A stretch of 64,000 nt of DNA from Caenispirillum bisanense (lineage in GTDB: Bacteria; Pseudomonadota; Alphaproteobacteria; Rhodospirillales; Rhodospirillaceae): assembly GCF_039523075.1 (NCBI RefSeq), contig NZ_BAAAEP010000013.1, positions 20,857 to 84,856 of the forward strand. The letters run 5' to 3'. The position numbers and the translations under genes are program-made. The notes beneath the pieces are model-generated. The model was not told the origin of the DNA and ran no database searches. It was given only the letters and a program-made list of their open reading frames with translations. Below are positions 1-9,701 of this stretch, in pieces; the first letter of the stretch is position 1, and each line of letters begins with the position of its first letter.

Positions 1-259
1 GCTCGATCAGTACCTCGGGCTCCGGCACCCCGGCGACGGCGGCCGCCAGCGCGATGGAGGCGGCGACGGCGGCCCGGTCAGGCTCGCCCTCGCCATAGCC
101 GTCCAGGCGCCACAGGGCGTCGTCGCGGTCGTCGTCCTCCACCTCGAACTCCAGCACCGCCGCCATGTGCTCCTGCAGCGCCGCCTCGAAGGCGGGGATG
201 GCGAAGCGCGGGACGATGGTCTGGATGTGCCAGATGTCGGCGGAGTCCTTGCCGGTCAT
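1..259 (-). CDS. prmA: Ribosomal protein L11 methyltransferase (N-terminal part, runs off the window)
   Basis: Partial gene: the first 86 codons are visible and the frame is open to the window edge. The translation starts MTGKDSADIWHIQTIVPRF and continues through a D/E-rich stretch and WRLDGYGEGEPD, which resembles the N-terminal substrate-binding domain of alphaproteobacterial PrmA. This enzyme trimethylates ribosomal protein L11 using S-adenosylmethionine in the cytoplasm. The start is placed at 259 because a GGAAG ribosome-binding site lies 8 bases upstream of this ATG. The catalytic SAM domain lies outside the window, so the call rests on the N-terminal domain only. Confidence 0.65.
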   Translation of the reverse strand, partial: MTGKDSADIWHIQTIVPRFAIPAFEAALQEHMAAVLEFEVEDDDRDDALWRLDGYGEGEPDRAAVAASIALAAAVAGVPEPEVLIE

Positions 260-438
260 TGCGGGTCTTCCGGTGATCGTGGGGTTGCCGTCCGTCTAGC
301 ACAGCGAACGCCGGAAGTCATGCGAAGGGCGCATTGCTGCGGCGCAAAATAGGTCAGAACCGGATAACCGCATCCTGGCCTATGGTCGGTTCAGCACCCC
401 TTGTCACACAGGCCTTCCCGGGGCCGAGAGAGAGCACC

Positions 439-618
439 ATGAGCCAGATGTCCCCCGACTTCCGCCTGCCGTCCTTCGAAGAGCGGCAGCGTCACCTGCA
501 GCAGGCCCGCGCCCTGCGCTCCGCCGAGCTGTCGCGGCTGATGCGCGCCGCCTTCGCGTGGCTGCGCGCCGCCCTGCACCTCGGCCAGCACCACCACGGA
601 TCGCCGGTGGCGCGCTGA
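439..618 (+). CDS. Small basic DUF1127-like protein
   Basis: A 59-residue protein rich in Arg, Ala and His. Its middle (RSAELSRLMRAAFAWLRAAL) has the alternating basic/hydrophobic helix seen in short DUF1127-type alphaproteobacterial proteins, a family linked in some species to small-RNA and phosphate/carbon metabolism control. The ATG at 439 follows a purine-rich GAGAGAG and is preferred over an upstream in-frame start at 334. It stands alone between divergent prmA and the convergent MFS gene. The gene is too short for a firm family call and could be a chance frame, but the ribosome-binding site and composition favour a real gene. Confidence 0.5.
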   Translation: MSQMSPDFRLPSFEERQRHLQQARALRSAELSRLMRAAFAWLRAALHLGQHHHGSPVAR

Positions 619-672
619 CCGGACGGAGCGCGGCGGCGGCGGTACCTGCCGCCGCCGCCGCTACCGCGTCCC

Positions 673-1914
673 TTACTCCGCCGCGGCGGCCGGCAGCCGT
701 TCCAGCTTGCGGTCGTCGATGGGCCAGTGCAGCAGCGCCGCGGTGATGCCGAGGGCGACGCCGGCCCACCACACGATGTCGTAGGAGCCGGTGCTGTCGT
801 ACAGCACGCCGCCCATCCACACCCCCATGAAGGCGCCGATCTGGTGCCCGAAGAAGACGATGCCGAACAGCGTCGCCATGTAGCGCGGGCCGAAGATCTG
901 CGCCACCAGGCCGGAGGTCGGCGGCACCGTCGACAGCCACAGCAGGCCCATGGCGGCGGAGAACACCAGCACGCTGGCGGTGCTGACCGGCGTCAGGATG
1001 AACACCAGGATCACCACCGCCCGCAGGCCGTAGATGATCGACAGCAGGTACTTCTTGCTGTAACGCCCGGCGATGAGGCCGGCGGAATAGGCGCCGATCA
1101 CGTTGAACAGCCCGACCAGCCCCAGCGCCCAGGCACCGAGCGCCGGGCTCAGCCCCTTGTCGACGATGTAGGCCGGAAGGTGGGTCTGGATGAAGGCGAC
1201 GTGGAAGCCGCAGACGAAGAACCCCATGAACAGCAGCACATAGCCGCGGTGGCGGAAGGCCTCGCGCACCGCCTCGCCGATGCTCTGGTCGAAGCCGCCG
1301 GCGGCGGGCTTAGCCGGCTTGCCCTTCAGCAGCGGCGCCAGCAGGGCGATCAGCAGCGCCATGGAGCCCATCAGCACCAGCGCCGTCTGCCAGCCGTAGG
1401 CGGAGATGAAGCCCTGGCCCAGCGGCACCAGCAGGAACTGGCCGAGCGACCCGGCGGCGGTGCCGAGGCCGAGCGCCCACGACCGCTTTTCCTCCGGCAC
1501 CACCCGCGCCATGGCCGCCAGGGCGATGGCGAAGGACGAGCCCGACAGGCCCATGCCGACGATCAGGCCGCCGCTCAGGGTGATGGCGGTGGGGGTGGTG
1601 GACACCGCCATCAGCATGGTGCCGATGGCGTAAAGGATGCCACCGCCCACCAGCACGCGGGCGGTGCCGTAACGGTCGGCGAGCGCCCCGGCGAAGGGCT
1701 GGCCGGCGCCCCACAGCAGGTTCTGCACGGCGATGGCGGTGGCGAAGACCTCGCGCCCCCAGCCGTTGGCGGCGCTCATGGGTTCCAGGAACAGGCCGAA
1801 GCCGGCGCGGACGCCGAAGTTCAGCAGCCCCACCAGACAGGCGGCGACGATCACCACCAGGACGACGCCGCGCAGGGCGCTGCGGTCAGGGGCGGGCGGA
1901 GAGGCGGTGGTCAT
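673..1914 (-). CDS. MFS transporter (OFA/monocarboxylate-like)
   Basis: A 413-residue major facilitator with about 12 hydrophobic segments and a central hydrophilic loop (around residues 195-220, Lys/Pro-rich), the usual MFS size. The first half carries the GxLADRYG loop between segments 2 and 3 (GALADRYGTARVL), typical of the superfamily. Sequence style resembles the oxalate/formate-antiporter and monocarboxylate group, but the substrate cannot be read from sequence. The start at 1914 (MTTASPPAPD) is chosen because the upstream extension of the frame has no membrane or family character. It is divergent from the GlxA-type regulator at 2102 with 187 bases between, so that regulator may control it. 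Confidence 0.8.
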   Translation of the reverse strand: MTTASPPAPDRSALRGVVLVVIVAACLVGLLNFGVRAGFGLFLEPMSAANGWGREVFATAIAVQNLLWGAGQPFAGALADRYGTARVLVGGGILYAIGTMLMAVSTTPTAITLSGGLIVGMGLSGSSFAIALAAMARVVPEEKRSWALGLGTAAGSLGQFLLVPLGQGFISAYGWQTALVLMGSMALLIALLAPLLKGKPAKPAAGGFDQSIGEAVREAFRHRGYVLLFMGFFVCGFHVAFIQTHLPAYIVDKGLSPALGAWALGLVGLFNVIGAYSAGLIAGRYSKKYLLSIIYGLRAVVILVFILTPVSTASVLVFSAAMGLLWLSTVPPTSGLVAQIFGPRYMATLFGIVFFGHQIGAFMGVWMGGVLYDSTGSYDIVWWAGVALGITAALLHWPIDDRKLERLPAAAAE

Positions 1915-2101
1915 GGGTCTGCATCCGTCTGAGGCTGCGGAAGGGGCGGCGCCGGAAGCCGGCACGCGCCTGAACGGTCGTTCATCAGAGTGTGGCGGAA
2001 ACGCGCCCTGGCAGGAATGACAATGATCCCATGGAAACTGCCACGGCATCCTGCCACACTGCCGGGATCAGACGTCTCAGCCTCAGCCAGGACAGTGCGC
2101 C

Positions 2102-3184
2102 ATGACTCCACCGCCGCCGGAAGCTCCGTTTACCGCCCCTGAGGCAGGGCCGCAGCCGGCCACCACCGTCGCCGGGCCGCGCCGGCGGGTGGCGGTGCTG
2201 GTGCCGCCGCGGTTCCAGAGCCTGGACCTGACCGGCCCGCTGGAGGTGTTCAACTATGCCTGCGCCCTGGCGCCCGGCGCCTACGACTGGCCGGTGCGGG
2301 TGCTGTCGGAGCGGGGCGGGGAGGTGACATCCTCCAGCGGCCTGCGCATCGCCACCGAGCCGCTGTCCGATGCGGCGGCGGAGGGCCTGGATACGCTGAT
2401 GATCGCCGGCGGCCCCGGCGCGCATGATCCCGACCCGGCGGTCAATGCTGGCGCGGTGGCGTGGCTGGCGGCCCGGTCGCCGCACATCCGGCGGGTGGCC
2501 AGCACCTGCACCGGCGCCTTCCTGCTGGCCGCTGCCGGGCTGCTCGACGGCCGTCCCGCCACCACCCACTGGCTGTTCCGCGACAAGCTGCGCCGCCGCT
2601 TCCCGCGCCTGAAGGTGGAGGACGACGCCCTGTTCCTCGGCGACGGGCACATCTACACCGCCGCCGGCGTCACCGCCGGCATCGACCTCGCCCTGGCGCT
2701 GGTGGAGGAGGACGCCGGCAACGCCGTGGCGCTCGACATTGCCCGCCGGCTGGTGGTCTACCTGCGACGGCCGGGCAGCCAGGCCCAGTTCAGCGCCCCG
2801 CTGCGGGCCCAGACCCGCACCGCCTCCGACCGCCTGGATGCGGTCATCGCCTGGATCGCCGACAACCTGGACCGGCCGCTGACGGTGGAAGCGCTGGCCG
2901 AGCGCGCCGGCATGACGCCGCGCACCTTCGCCCGCCGCTTCACCGATGCCACCGGCGCCTCGCCGGGTCGCTTCGTCACCCAGTCGCGGGTGGACGAGGC
3001 CCGCCGCCTGCTGCTCGACGCCCCCGACCTGCCGTTGGCGGCGGTGGCGGCGCGGGTGGGGCTGGAGACGGCGGAAGGCCTGCGGCAGCTGTTCCAGCGG
3101 GCGCTCGGCATCGCGCCGGAGGCCTACCGGCGCCAATTCGGCGTGACGCGGGAGGGCCAATGCCCCATAGCGCGCCTGCGATAA
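2102..3184 (+). CDS. GlxA-family transcriptional regulator (DJ-1/PfpI plus AraC HTH)
   Basis: A 360-residue cytoplasmic regulator in two parts. Residues about 22-195 form a DJ-1/PfpI-like class I glutamine amidotransferase fold with the nucleophile-elbow motif ASTCTGAF, so the cysteine is kept. Residues about 240-340 form an AraC-type double helix-turn-helix (LTVEALAERAGMTPRTFARR and a second helix pair ending AYRRQFG). GlxA-type regulators commonly control catabolism or uptake of nitrogenous small molecules, and the divergent MFS permease at 673-1914 is the obvious candidate target. AGGACAG precedes the ATG by 7 bases. The effector is unknown. Confidence 0.88.
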   Translation: MTPPPPEAPFTAPEAGPQPATTVAGPRRRVAVLVPPRFQSLDLTGPLEVFNYACALAPGAYDWPVRVLSERGGEVTSSSGLRIATEPLSDAAAEGLDTLMIAGGPGAHDPDPAVNAGAVAWLAARSPHIRRVASTCTGAFLLAAAGLLDGRPATTHWLFRDKLRRRFPRLKVEDDALFLGDGHIYTAAGVTAGIDLALALVEEDAGNAVALDIARRLVVYLRRPGSQAQFSAPLRAQTRTASDRLDAVIAWIADNLDRPLTVEALAERAGMTPRTFARRFTDATGASPGRFVTQSRVDEARRLLLDAPDLPLAAVAARVGLETAEGLRQLFQRALGIAPEAYRRQFGVTREGQCPIARLR

Positions 3185-3333
3185 ACCCTCTTCCGGCTAC
3201 TGATATACCTTTGAAGTAATTTTCTATACCTCGTTACGCCTCCTGGCCGGGGTGCTGCGATTACCATGCCGTGCATAGCAGCGGCCGCCGACCCCGGCGG
3301 TCCGTTCCCGGTGATCTGCAGGGGGTGACTGCC

Positions 3334-5388
3334 TTGAAACGTCCCGTCGTTGCCGTCTTCCGCGCCCTGGGCCGTGTCCGCGTGCTCGACCGCTTCCGGG
3401 TGTCGACCCGCATCATTGCCGGCTTCGCCTTCTGCCTGGCGGTCACCGCCGCCGTCGCCGGCGCCGGCTTCTACGGCTTCCAGAGCGCGTCGGAGGGGGT
3501 GGAAGACCTCGGCACCGGCATGACGCGGGCGCTCGCCGCCAGCGACATGGAGCGGGAGCTGACGGCCCTGCGCTTCTACGCCAACCGCACCCTGGTATCG
3601 GGCGATGCGCGTTCCCGCATGGGCTACGACGACACCCACGGCAGCCTGTCCGGGCAGCTGGCGCGGGCGGCGGCGACGGCGCCGCTGGACCAGCGCGAGC
3701 GCTTTGCCGAACTGGCACGGCTGGAAAACGACTACGACGCCGCCTTCCAGCGCGCCGACGCCCTGACCAAGGAGCGCGAGACGCTGGACCTGACGGTGAT
3801 CACGCCGCTGGGCGCCGACATCCAGCAGAAGCTGTCCAAGCTCGCCTCCTTCGCCAGCGAGCGGGGCGATTACCGGCTGGCGGCGGTGTCCGGCAAGGCC
3901 ATGGAAGCCTTCATGGACGGCCGCAACTACACCCGCGCCTTCATCGAGAACCCGTCGCCGGAACTGCTCGACCTCGCCAAGGCGTCGTTCCGCGAGTTCC
4001 ATCGCCAGGCCGGGCTGATGGGCCGTTTCGGCCTGGATGCCGCCGAGCGCGAACTGCTGGACGGCGCCCGCTCCGGCCTGCGCGCCTATGCCGAGCGGCT
4101 GGACGAGGTCTATCGGGTGAGCGAGGAGCTGAACAAGGCCATCGAGACCGACATGCCTGCCATCGCCAGCCAGGCCAGCGCCGTCGCCGTCAGCATCAAG
4201 AATGCCGAGGTGCAGATCGCCGAAGACCTGCGCTATTCCCTCTCCGCCCTCATGCGCCAGCTGATGTCGCTGGTGCCGGCGGTGGCGGGCGGCGCCGTGG
4301 TGCTGGGGCTGGTGATGGCGGTGGTGACCGTGCGCGGGCTGGTCGGGCCGCTGAAGGCCATGACCCGCACCATGACCCGGCTGGCCGGCGGCGACCTGAC
4401 CACCGACGTGCCGGCCCGCGACCGCCGCGACGAAATGGGCGAGATGGCCCGCGCCGTCCAGGTGTTCAAGGAGAACGCCCTGGAGGTGGAGCGCCTGAAC
4501 GCCGCCGCCGAGGAACACCGCCGTGCCGCCGAGGCCGAGCGCAAGGCCATGCTGGCCGACATCGCCGAACGCCTGCACGAGACCGTCGGCACCATGGTCG
4601 GCCGCACCCGCGTGTCGGTGGAGGGCATGCAGGCGTCGTCGCTGACCATGGCCGAGACCGCCGAACGCACCAGCGCCCGCGCCACCGATATCGCCGCCGC
4701 CGCCGGTCAGGCCGCCAGCAACGTGCAGACGGTGGCCGCGGCGGCCGAGGAACTGGCCGCCTCCATCGACGAAATCTCGCGCCAGGTCGGCCTGTCGAGC
4801 GAGGCCGCCCGCGATGCCTCCGCCAGCGCCAGCGAAACCGCCGCCATCGTCCAGCGGCTGGCGACGGCGACGGCGGAAATCGGCGAGGTGGTGGCGCTCA
4901 TCACCGACATCGCCGACCAGACCAACCTGCTGGCCCTCAATGCCACCATCGAGGCCGCCCGCGCCGGCGACGCCGGCAAGGGCTTCGCCGTGGTGGCGAG
5001 CGAGGTGAAGCAGCTGGCAGGGCAGGTGACCCGCGCCACCGACCAGATCGCCGGCCGCATCGGCAACGTGCAGGCGGAAACCGACAAGGCGGTCAACGCC
5101 ATCGCCGACATCGGCCACCGCATCGGCCACATGGACGAGATCGCCGCCGCCATCGCCGCCGCCATGGAGGAACAGGCCGCCGCCACCCGCGAGATCGTGC
5201 GCAACGTGCAGCAGGCCGCCGACGGCACCGAGGGCGTCACCCGCTCCATCGACGATGTCGCCCGCGACAGCAGCGAAACCCACGATCTGGCCGGCACCCT
5301 GCGCACCACCGCCGCCGAACTGGCCGACCAGGGCGAAACCCTCGGCCGCGAGGTGGAAGCCTTCGTGGAGCGGCTGCGCACCGCCTGA
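3334..5388 (+). CDS. Methyl-accepting chemotaxis protein
   Basis: A transmembrane chemoreceptor of about 684 residues. Membrane segments lie near residues 28-50 and 312-335; between them is a roughly 260-residue, mostly helical periplasmic sensor of the four-helix-bundle/HBM kind. A HAMP domain follows (GPLKAMTRTMTRLAGGDL), then the signalling domain with the conserved hairpin tip (DQTNLLALNATIEAARAG) and GKGFAVVASEVKQLA, which binds CheA/CheW. No C-terminal CheR/CheB pentapeptide is seen. TTG at 3334 is preferred because AGGGGG lies 8 bases upstream; an in-frame ATG at 3271 has no ribosome-binding site. It is monocistronic. The ligand is unknown. Confidence 0.93.
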   Translation: MKRPVVAVFRALGRVRVLDRFRVSTRIIAGFAFCLAVTAAVAGAGFYGFQSASEGVEDLGTGMTRALAASDMERELTALRFYANRTLVSGDARSRMGYDDTHGSLSGQLARAAATAPLDQRERFAELARLENDYDAAFQRADALTKERETLDLTVITPLGADIQQKLSKLASFASERGDYRLAAVSGKAMEAFMDGRNYTRAFIENPSPELLDLAKASFREFHRQAGLMGRFGLDAAERELLDGARSGLRAYAERLDEVYRVSEELNKAIETDMPAIASQASAVAVSIKNAEVQIAEDLRYSLSALMRQLMSLVPAVAGGAVVLGLVMAVVTVRGLVGPLKAMTRTMTRLAGGDLTTDVPARDRRDEMGEMARAVQVFKENALEVERLNAAAEEHRRAAEAERKAMLADIAERLHETVGTMVGRTRVSVEGMQASSLTMAETAERTSARATDIAAAAGQAASNVQTVAAAAEELAASIDEISRQVGLSSEAARDASASASETAAIVQRLATATAEIGEVVALITDIADQTNLLALNATIEAARAGDAGKGFAVVASEVKQLAGQVTRATDQIAGRIGNVQAETDKAVNAIADIGHRIGHMDEIAAAIAAAMEEQAAATREIVRNVQQAADGTEGVTRSIDDVARDSSETHDLAGTLRTTAAELADQGETLGREVEAFVERLRTA

Positions 5389-5503
5389 GGAGACCCCATC
5401 CGCCGTCGCCGCTGCGGCCCTTGACGTCCCCGCCCGCGGCGGCCGAGCATGACGCTCCTCCGCCCGCGGGCGGGGCAACCGGCACACAGGGAAAGGGCTC
5501 AGC

Positions 5504-6364
5504 ATGAAGCACCAGGGGACCACGGCGGCGCCGGCCGATGCGGCGGAACGTCGCGCGGCGCGGCCCGTCGTCTGCTATACCGTCGACCGCCTGCCGCCCG
5601 TCGACACCGCCTTCTACGCCGCCGTGCGCGAGGGTACGACGGTGGTGGACGAGGTGATCGTGCCGCCGCGCGACGCCCGCCCGTTCCGGGTGCCGGCCGG
5701 CCACCTGTTCCGCATTGTCAGCGTCGACGGGCCGCAGGTCGGCGACCTCAACCTGTGGAACGCCGACGACCCGACGGAACGCTTCTTCAGCGGCAAGACC
5801 CGCCAGCTGCACGCCACCCACGTGTCCACCGGCGACCGGCTGTGGAGCACCATGCCGTTCCTGCGCCCCATGGCGACCATCACCCACGACACCCTGGACT
5901 GGTACGGCTGGGACGAGGACGGCGGCGGCGTCCACGACGTCATCGGCACCCGCTGCGACCCTTACACCAACCGCCTGCTGAGCGGCGACGACTACCACCA
6001 CTGCTGCCACTCCAACCTCACCCGCGCCTTCGCCGCCGCCAGCGGCCTGCCGGTGGGGCAGGCGGAGATGCATGTGCACGACGTGCTGAACGTGTTCATG
6101 TGCACCGGCTTCACCCGCGACACCCACCAGTACTTCATGAAGGCGAGCCCGGTGCGGCCCGGCGACTTCATCGAGTTCTTCGCCGAGATCGACCTGCTCG
6201 GCGCCCTGTCCACCTGTCCGGGCGGCGACTGCAGCGCCAGCCATTCCAGCGATGACGCCGCCTGCTACCCGCTGAAGGTGGAAATCCACCGCCCGCGGGC
6301 CGAGGCCCTGGCCGGCTGGCAGCCCATGGCGGCCAGCGCCTATCCGCGCACCCACGGCACCTGA
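5504..6364 (+). CDS. DUF1989 (urea carboxylase-associated) family protein
   Basis: A 286-residue soluble protein of the DUF1989 family, whose members are often found beside urea carboxylase/allophanate hydrolase or in guanidine and amine catabolism clusters. Visible family marks are IVSVDGPQVGDLNLWNADD near residues 70-95, the HATHVSTGDRLWS block, CHSNLTRAFAA, and the Cys-containing segment ALSTCPGGDCS near residue 245. Conserved His and Cys residues suggest metal binding. No urea carboxylase genes lie nearby, so the role here is open. An AGGGAAAGGG ribosome-binding site precedes the ATG. Confidence 0.85.
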   Translation: MKHQGTTAAPADAAERRAARPVVCYTVDRLPPVDTAFYAAVREGTTVVDEVIVPPRDARPFRVPAGHLFRIVSVDGPQVGDLNLWNADDPTERFFSGKTRQLHATHVSTGDRLWSTMPFLRPMATITHDTLDWYGWDEDGGGVHDVIGTRCDPYTNRLLSGDDYHHCCHSNLTRAFAAASGLPVGQAEMHVHDVLNVFMCTGFTRDTHQYFMKASPVRPGDFIEFFAEIDLLGALSTCPGGDCSASHSSDDAACYPLKVEIHRPRAEALAGWQPMAASAYPRTHGT

Positions 6365-6375
6365 CCCGCCCCGCG

Positions 6376-6418
6376 CCCCCGCCGGCCTCCTCCCCTGATC
6401 GGGGGATACCGGCGGGGG
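6376..6418 (+). terminator. G+C-rich hairpin after the DUF1989 gene
   Basis: A perfect 10-bp stem (6376-6385 with 6409-6418) begins 12 bases after the stop at 6364, with a smaller nested stem inside. There is no U-tract, so this may be a weak terminator or a structure in the leader of the RTX gene at 6466. Confidence 0.4.
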
Positions 6419-6465
6419 GACCGACTCGGTAGCCTGCCGCCTCCTGTTCAAGCGAGGGGGTTTCC

Positions 6466-7566
6466 ATGACTACCTTTCCGGTCGATCTCAGTTCCTATGG
6501 CGTCAACCTGTCCGGCGGCGGCGTCATCCAGGGGGAGCGCGTGCTGGTCGGCACCGCCGGGCCCGACACCCTACGCGCCACCAGCGATGCCGGCTGGCTG
6601 CTCAACGGCCTGCAGGGCAATGACCTGATCGTCGGCGGCGGCGGGTCCGACACCCTGATGGGCAGCGCCGGCGACGACACCCTGGACGGCGGCGCCGGCG
6701 ACGATTACGCCGCCTTCGCCTTCCTGCCGGAGCAGTACACCTTCACCCAGCGGCCCGACGGCATCCTGGTGACCGCCAAGGCGCCGCTCGACCTGCTGGA
6801 CGGCTCCGCCCTGCTGACCAACATCGAGTTCGCCCTGTTCGGCGGCCAGGCCTACCGCCTGGCCGACGTGCTGGCCGGCAACTTCACGCCGGTGCTCGGC
6901 GGCAGCCCGACCCCGACGGCGCCGACGCCCACCGGCTCCACCGGCACGGCGGCGGCCGACGTGCTGGCCGGCGGCGATGCCGCCGACGTCATCAGCGGCG
7001 GCGCCGGCAACGACACCATCAGCGGCGGCGGCGGCAACGACATCCTCTACGGCAACGCCGACAACGACGTGCTCTACGGCAACCTGGGCGACGACACGCT
7101 CTATGGCGGCCAGGGCGACGACAGCCTGTTCGGCGGCCAGGGGGCGGACGTGCTCTACGGCAACCTGGGCGCCGACGTGCTCTACGGCAACCTCGGCAAC
7201 GACACCCTCTACGGCGGTCAGGATAACGACACGCTCTACGGCGGCCAGGGCAACGACGTGCTGCACGGCAACGCCGGCAACGACGTGCTGTTCGGCAATG
7301 CCGGCGACGACACCCTGGTCGGCGGCGGCGGGGCCGACGTGTTCATGGCCGCCGGCGGCGGCAACGACACGGTGCTCGACTTCAGCGCCGCCGAAGGCGA
7401 CCGCCTGAGCTTCGCCGGCCTGTCCGGGGTCAGCTACAGCGTCGCCGCCGGCAGCGCCGCCGCCACCACCGTCGTCACCTGGCAGGCGGCCGGCGGCGCC
7501 GGCGGCACGGTGACGCTGCAGGGCGTGGCCGCCGGCAGCTTCTCTGACGCTCTGGTGGTGTTCTGA
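6466..7566 (+). CDS. RTX (hemolysin-type calcium-binding repeat) protein
   Basis: A 366-residue acidic protein with glycine/aspartate nonapeptide repeats that bind calcium as a parallel beta-roll. Three repeats lie near residues 52-80. A Pro/Thr linker (TPTAPTPTGST) near 147-160 leads to 14 consecutive nonapeptides (residues about 166-291). The C-terminal 70 residues end in an acidic/hydrophobic tail (SDALVVF), as in type I secretion substrates that lack a cleavable signal. Export out of the cell is therefore likely, but no ABC/HlyD/TolC export genes are adjacent. There is no enzymatic domain; it may be an extracellular or surface structural protein. GAGGGGG precedes the ATG. Confidence 0.85.
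   Translation: MTTFPVDLSSYGVNLSGGGVIQGERVLVGTAGPDTLRATSDAGWLLNGLQGNDLIVGGGGSDTLMGSAGDDTLDGGAGDDYAAFAFLPEQYTFTQRPDGILVTAKAPLDLLDGSALLTNIEFALFGGQAYRLADVLAGNFTPVLGGSPTPTAPTPTGSTGTAAADVLAGGDAADVISGGAGNDTISGGGGNDILYGNADNDVLYGNLGDDTLYGGQGDDSLFGGQGADVLYGNLGADVLYGNLGNDTLYGGQDNDTLYGGQGNDVLHGNAGNDVLFGNAGDDTLVGGGGADVFMAAGGGNDTVLDFSAAEGDRLSFAGLSGVSYSVAAGSAAATTVVTWQAAGGAGGTVTLQGVAAGSFSDALVVF
6961..7338 (+). repeat. Fourteen tandem 27-bp RTX repeat units
   Basis: Coding repeat of period 27 bp with consensus x-L-Y-G-G/N-x-G-x-D. Several units are almost identical at the DNA level (the GACGTGCTCTACGGCAACCT unit recurs), pointing to recent duplication by slippage or unequal exchange. Confidence 0.9.
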
Positions 7567-7606
7567 GGCGGCCGCATCGGCGCTGACCGCAGCCTCTGCA
7601 AGACAA

Positions 7607-7634
7607 AACGCCCGGCGGTTTCCCGCCGGGCGTT
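7607..7634 (-). terminator. Bidirectional intrinsic terminator between the RTX gene and glnA
   Basis: A perfect 12-bp stem (7607-7618 with 7623-7634) has a 4-base loop. Read on the minus strand it is followed by TTTTGTCTT, a proper U-tract for glnA. On the plus strand the tail is shorter (TTCTGCTT). It lies between two convergent genes and probably serves both. Confidence 0.85.
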
Positions 7635-7673
7635 CTGCTTACTGCGACCACACAGGTCGATGCACGCCGTGCC

Positions 7674-9083
<1,410 letters not shown>

Positions 9084-9098
9084 GATCCTATTCCCATA

Positions 9099-9113
9099 AG
9101 TGTGGCCGGTTGA
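9099..9113 (-). repeat. 15-bp repeat, copy A, in front of glnA
   Basis: Reads TCAACCGGCCACACT on the minus strand, 16 bp upstream of the glnA start. An identical copy lies at 9648-9662 upstream of glnB. It may be a shared operator or transcript element; no family was recognised. Confidence 0.6.
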
Positions 9114-9210
9114 AACTTGTCCCCCAGGGCCGCCAACCGTCAGCCCTGGTCCGGAGCGGGTGCGCGGCGTGCTCGCGTGTCCCGGCCCGGCCCCGTGTCC
9201 GCGGCGCGCC

Positions 9211-9549
9211 TCAGATGGCGTCGCTGCCGCGTTCGCCGGTGCGGATGCGGATGGCCTCCTCCACGGAGGAGACGAAAATCTTGCCGTCGCCGATGCGGCC
9301 GGTGTGGGCCGCCTGCTGGATGGCCTCGATGGCGCGTTCGGCGAGCGCGTCGTCCACCACCAGCTCGATCTTCACCTTCGGCAGGAAGTCGACGACGTAT
9401 TCGGCGCCGCGATAAAGTTCCGTATGACCCTTCTGGCGGCCGAAGCCCTTGGCCTCGGTCACGGTGATGCCCTGCAAGCCGATTTCGTGAAGGGCTTCCT
9501 TCACTTCGTCCAGCTTGAACGGCTTGATGATCGCCTCGATCTTCTTCAT
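9211..9549 (-). CDS. glnB: Nitrogen regulatory protein P-II
   Basis: A 112-residue trimeric signalling protein that reports 2-oxoglutarate, ATP/ADP and glutamine status to GlnE, the NtrB kinase and other targets. The start MKKIEAIIKPFKLDEVKEAL is exact for the family. The T-loop GHTELYRGAEY places the uridylylation tyrosine at position 51. The C-terminal PROSITE-like block TGRIGDGKIFV is intact. It is the first gene of a glnB-glnA operon. The frame stays open upstream to 9849, but the ATG at 9549 is fixed by homology. A candidate sigma-54 promoter lies about 135 bp upstream. Confidence 0.98.
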   Translation of the reverse strand: MKKIEAIIKPFKLDEVKEALHEIGLQGITVTEAKGFGRQKGHTELYRGAEYVVDFLPKVKIELVVDDALAERAIEAIQQAAHTGRIGDGKIFVSSVEEAIRIRTGERGSDAI

Positions 9550-9647
9550 GGAACCCCGTCGCTCTCGCTCGCTCGATCCTGGTGCGTCGCCCGTGCCCCG
9601 GCGGCCGGCCCCTTGCGACCGACCCCCGTACCACCCTGCGCGGTGCG

Positions 9648-9662
9648 AGTGTGGCCGGTTGA
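9648..9662 (-). repeat. 15-bp repeat, copy B, upstream of glnB
   Basis: Identical to 9099-9113 and in the same orientation; it lies 99 bp upstream of the glnB start and about 25 bp downstream of the candidate sigma-54 promoter. Confidence 0.6.
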
Positions 9663-9685
9663 GCCGACCTTCCGCAACACCCTTT

Positions 9686-9701
9686 ATCATGCCGCGTGCC
9701 A
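9686..9701 (-). promoter_or_regulatory. Candidate sigma-54 promoter of glnBA
   Basis: The minus strand reads TGGCACGCGGCATGAT. The -24 block TGGCACG is a perfect match and the TG of the -12 element is at the correct spacing, but the invariant-type GC is GA here. Sigma-54 promoters driven by NtrC are known for glnBA in related bacteria. No clear NtrC site was located. Confidence 0.5.

Noticed and set aside
3124..5523. A 799-codon minus-strand frame opposite the chemoreceptor
   Set aside because: Antisense shadow of the receptor gene, with no start signal or domain.
6961..7338. Regular 27-bp repeats considered as a CRISPR-like array
   Set aside because: The period is 9 codons without unique spacers and the frame encodes RTX nonapeptides.
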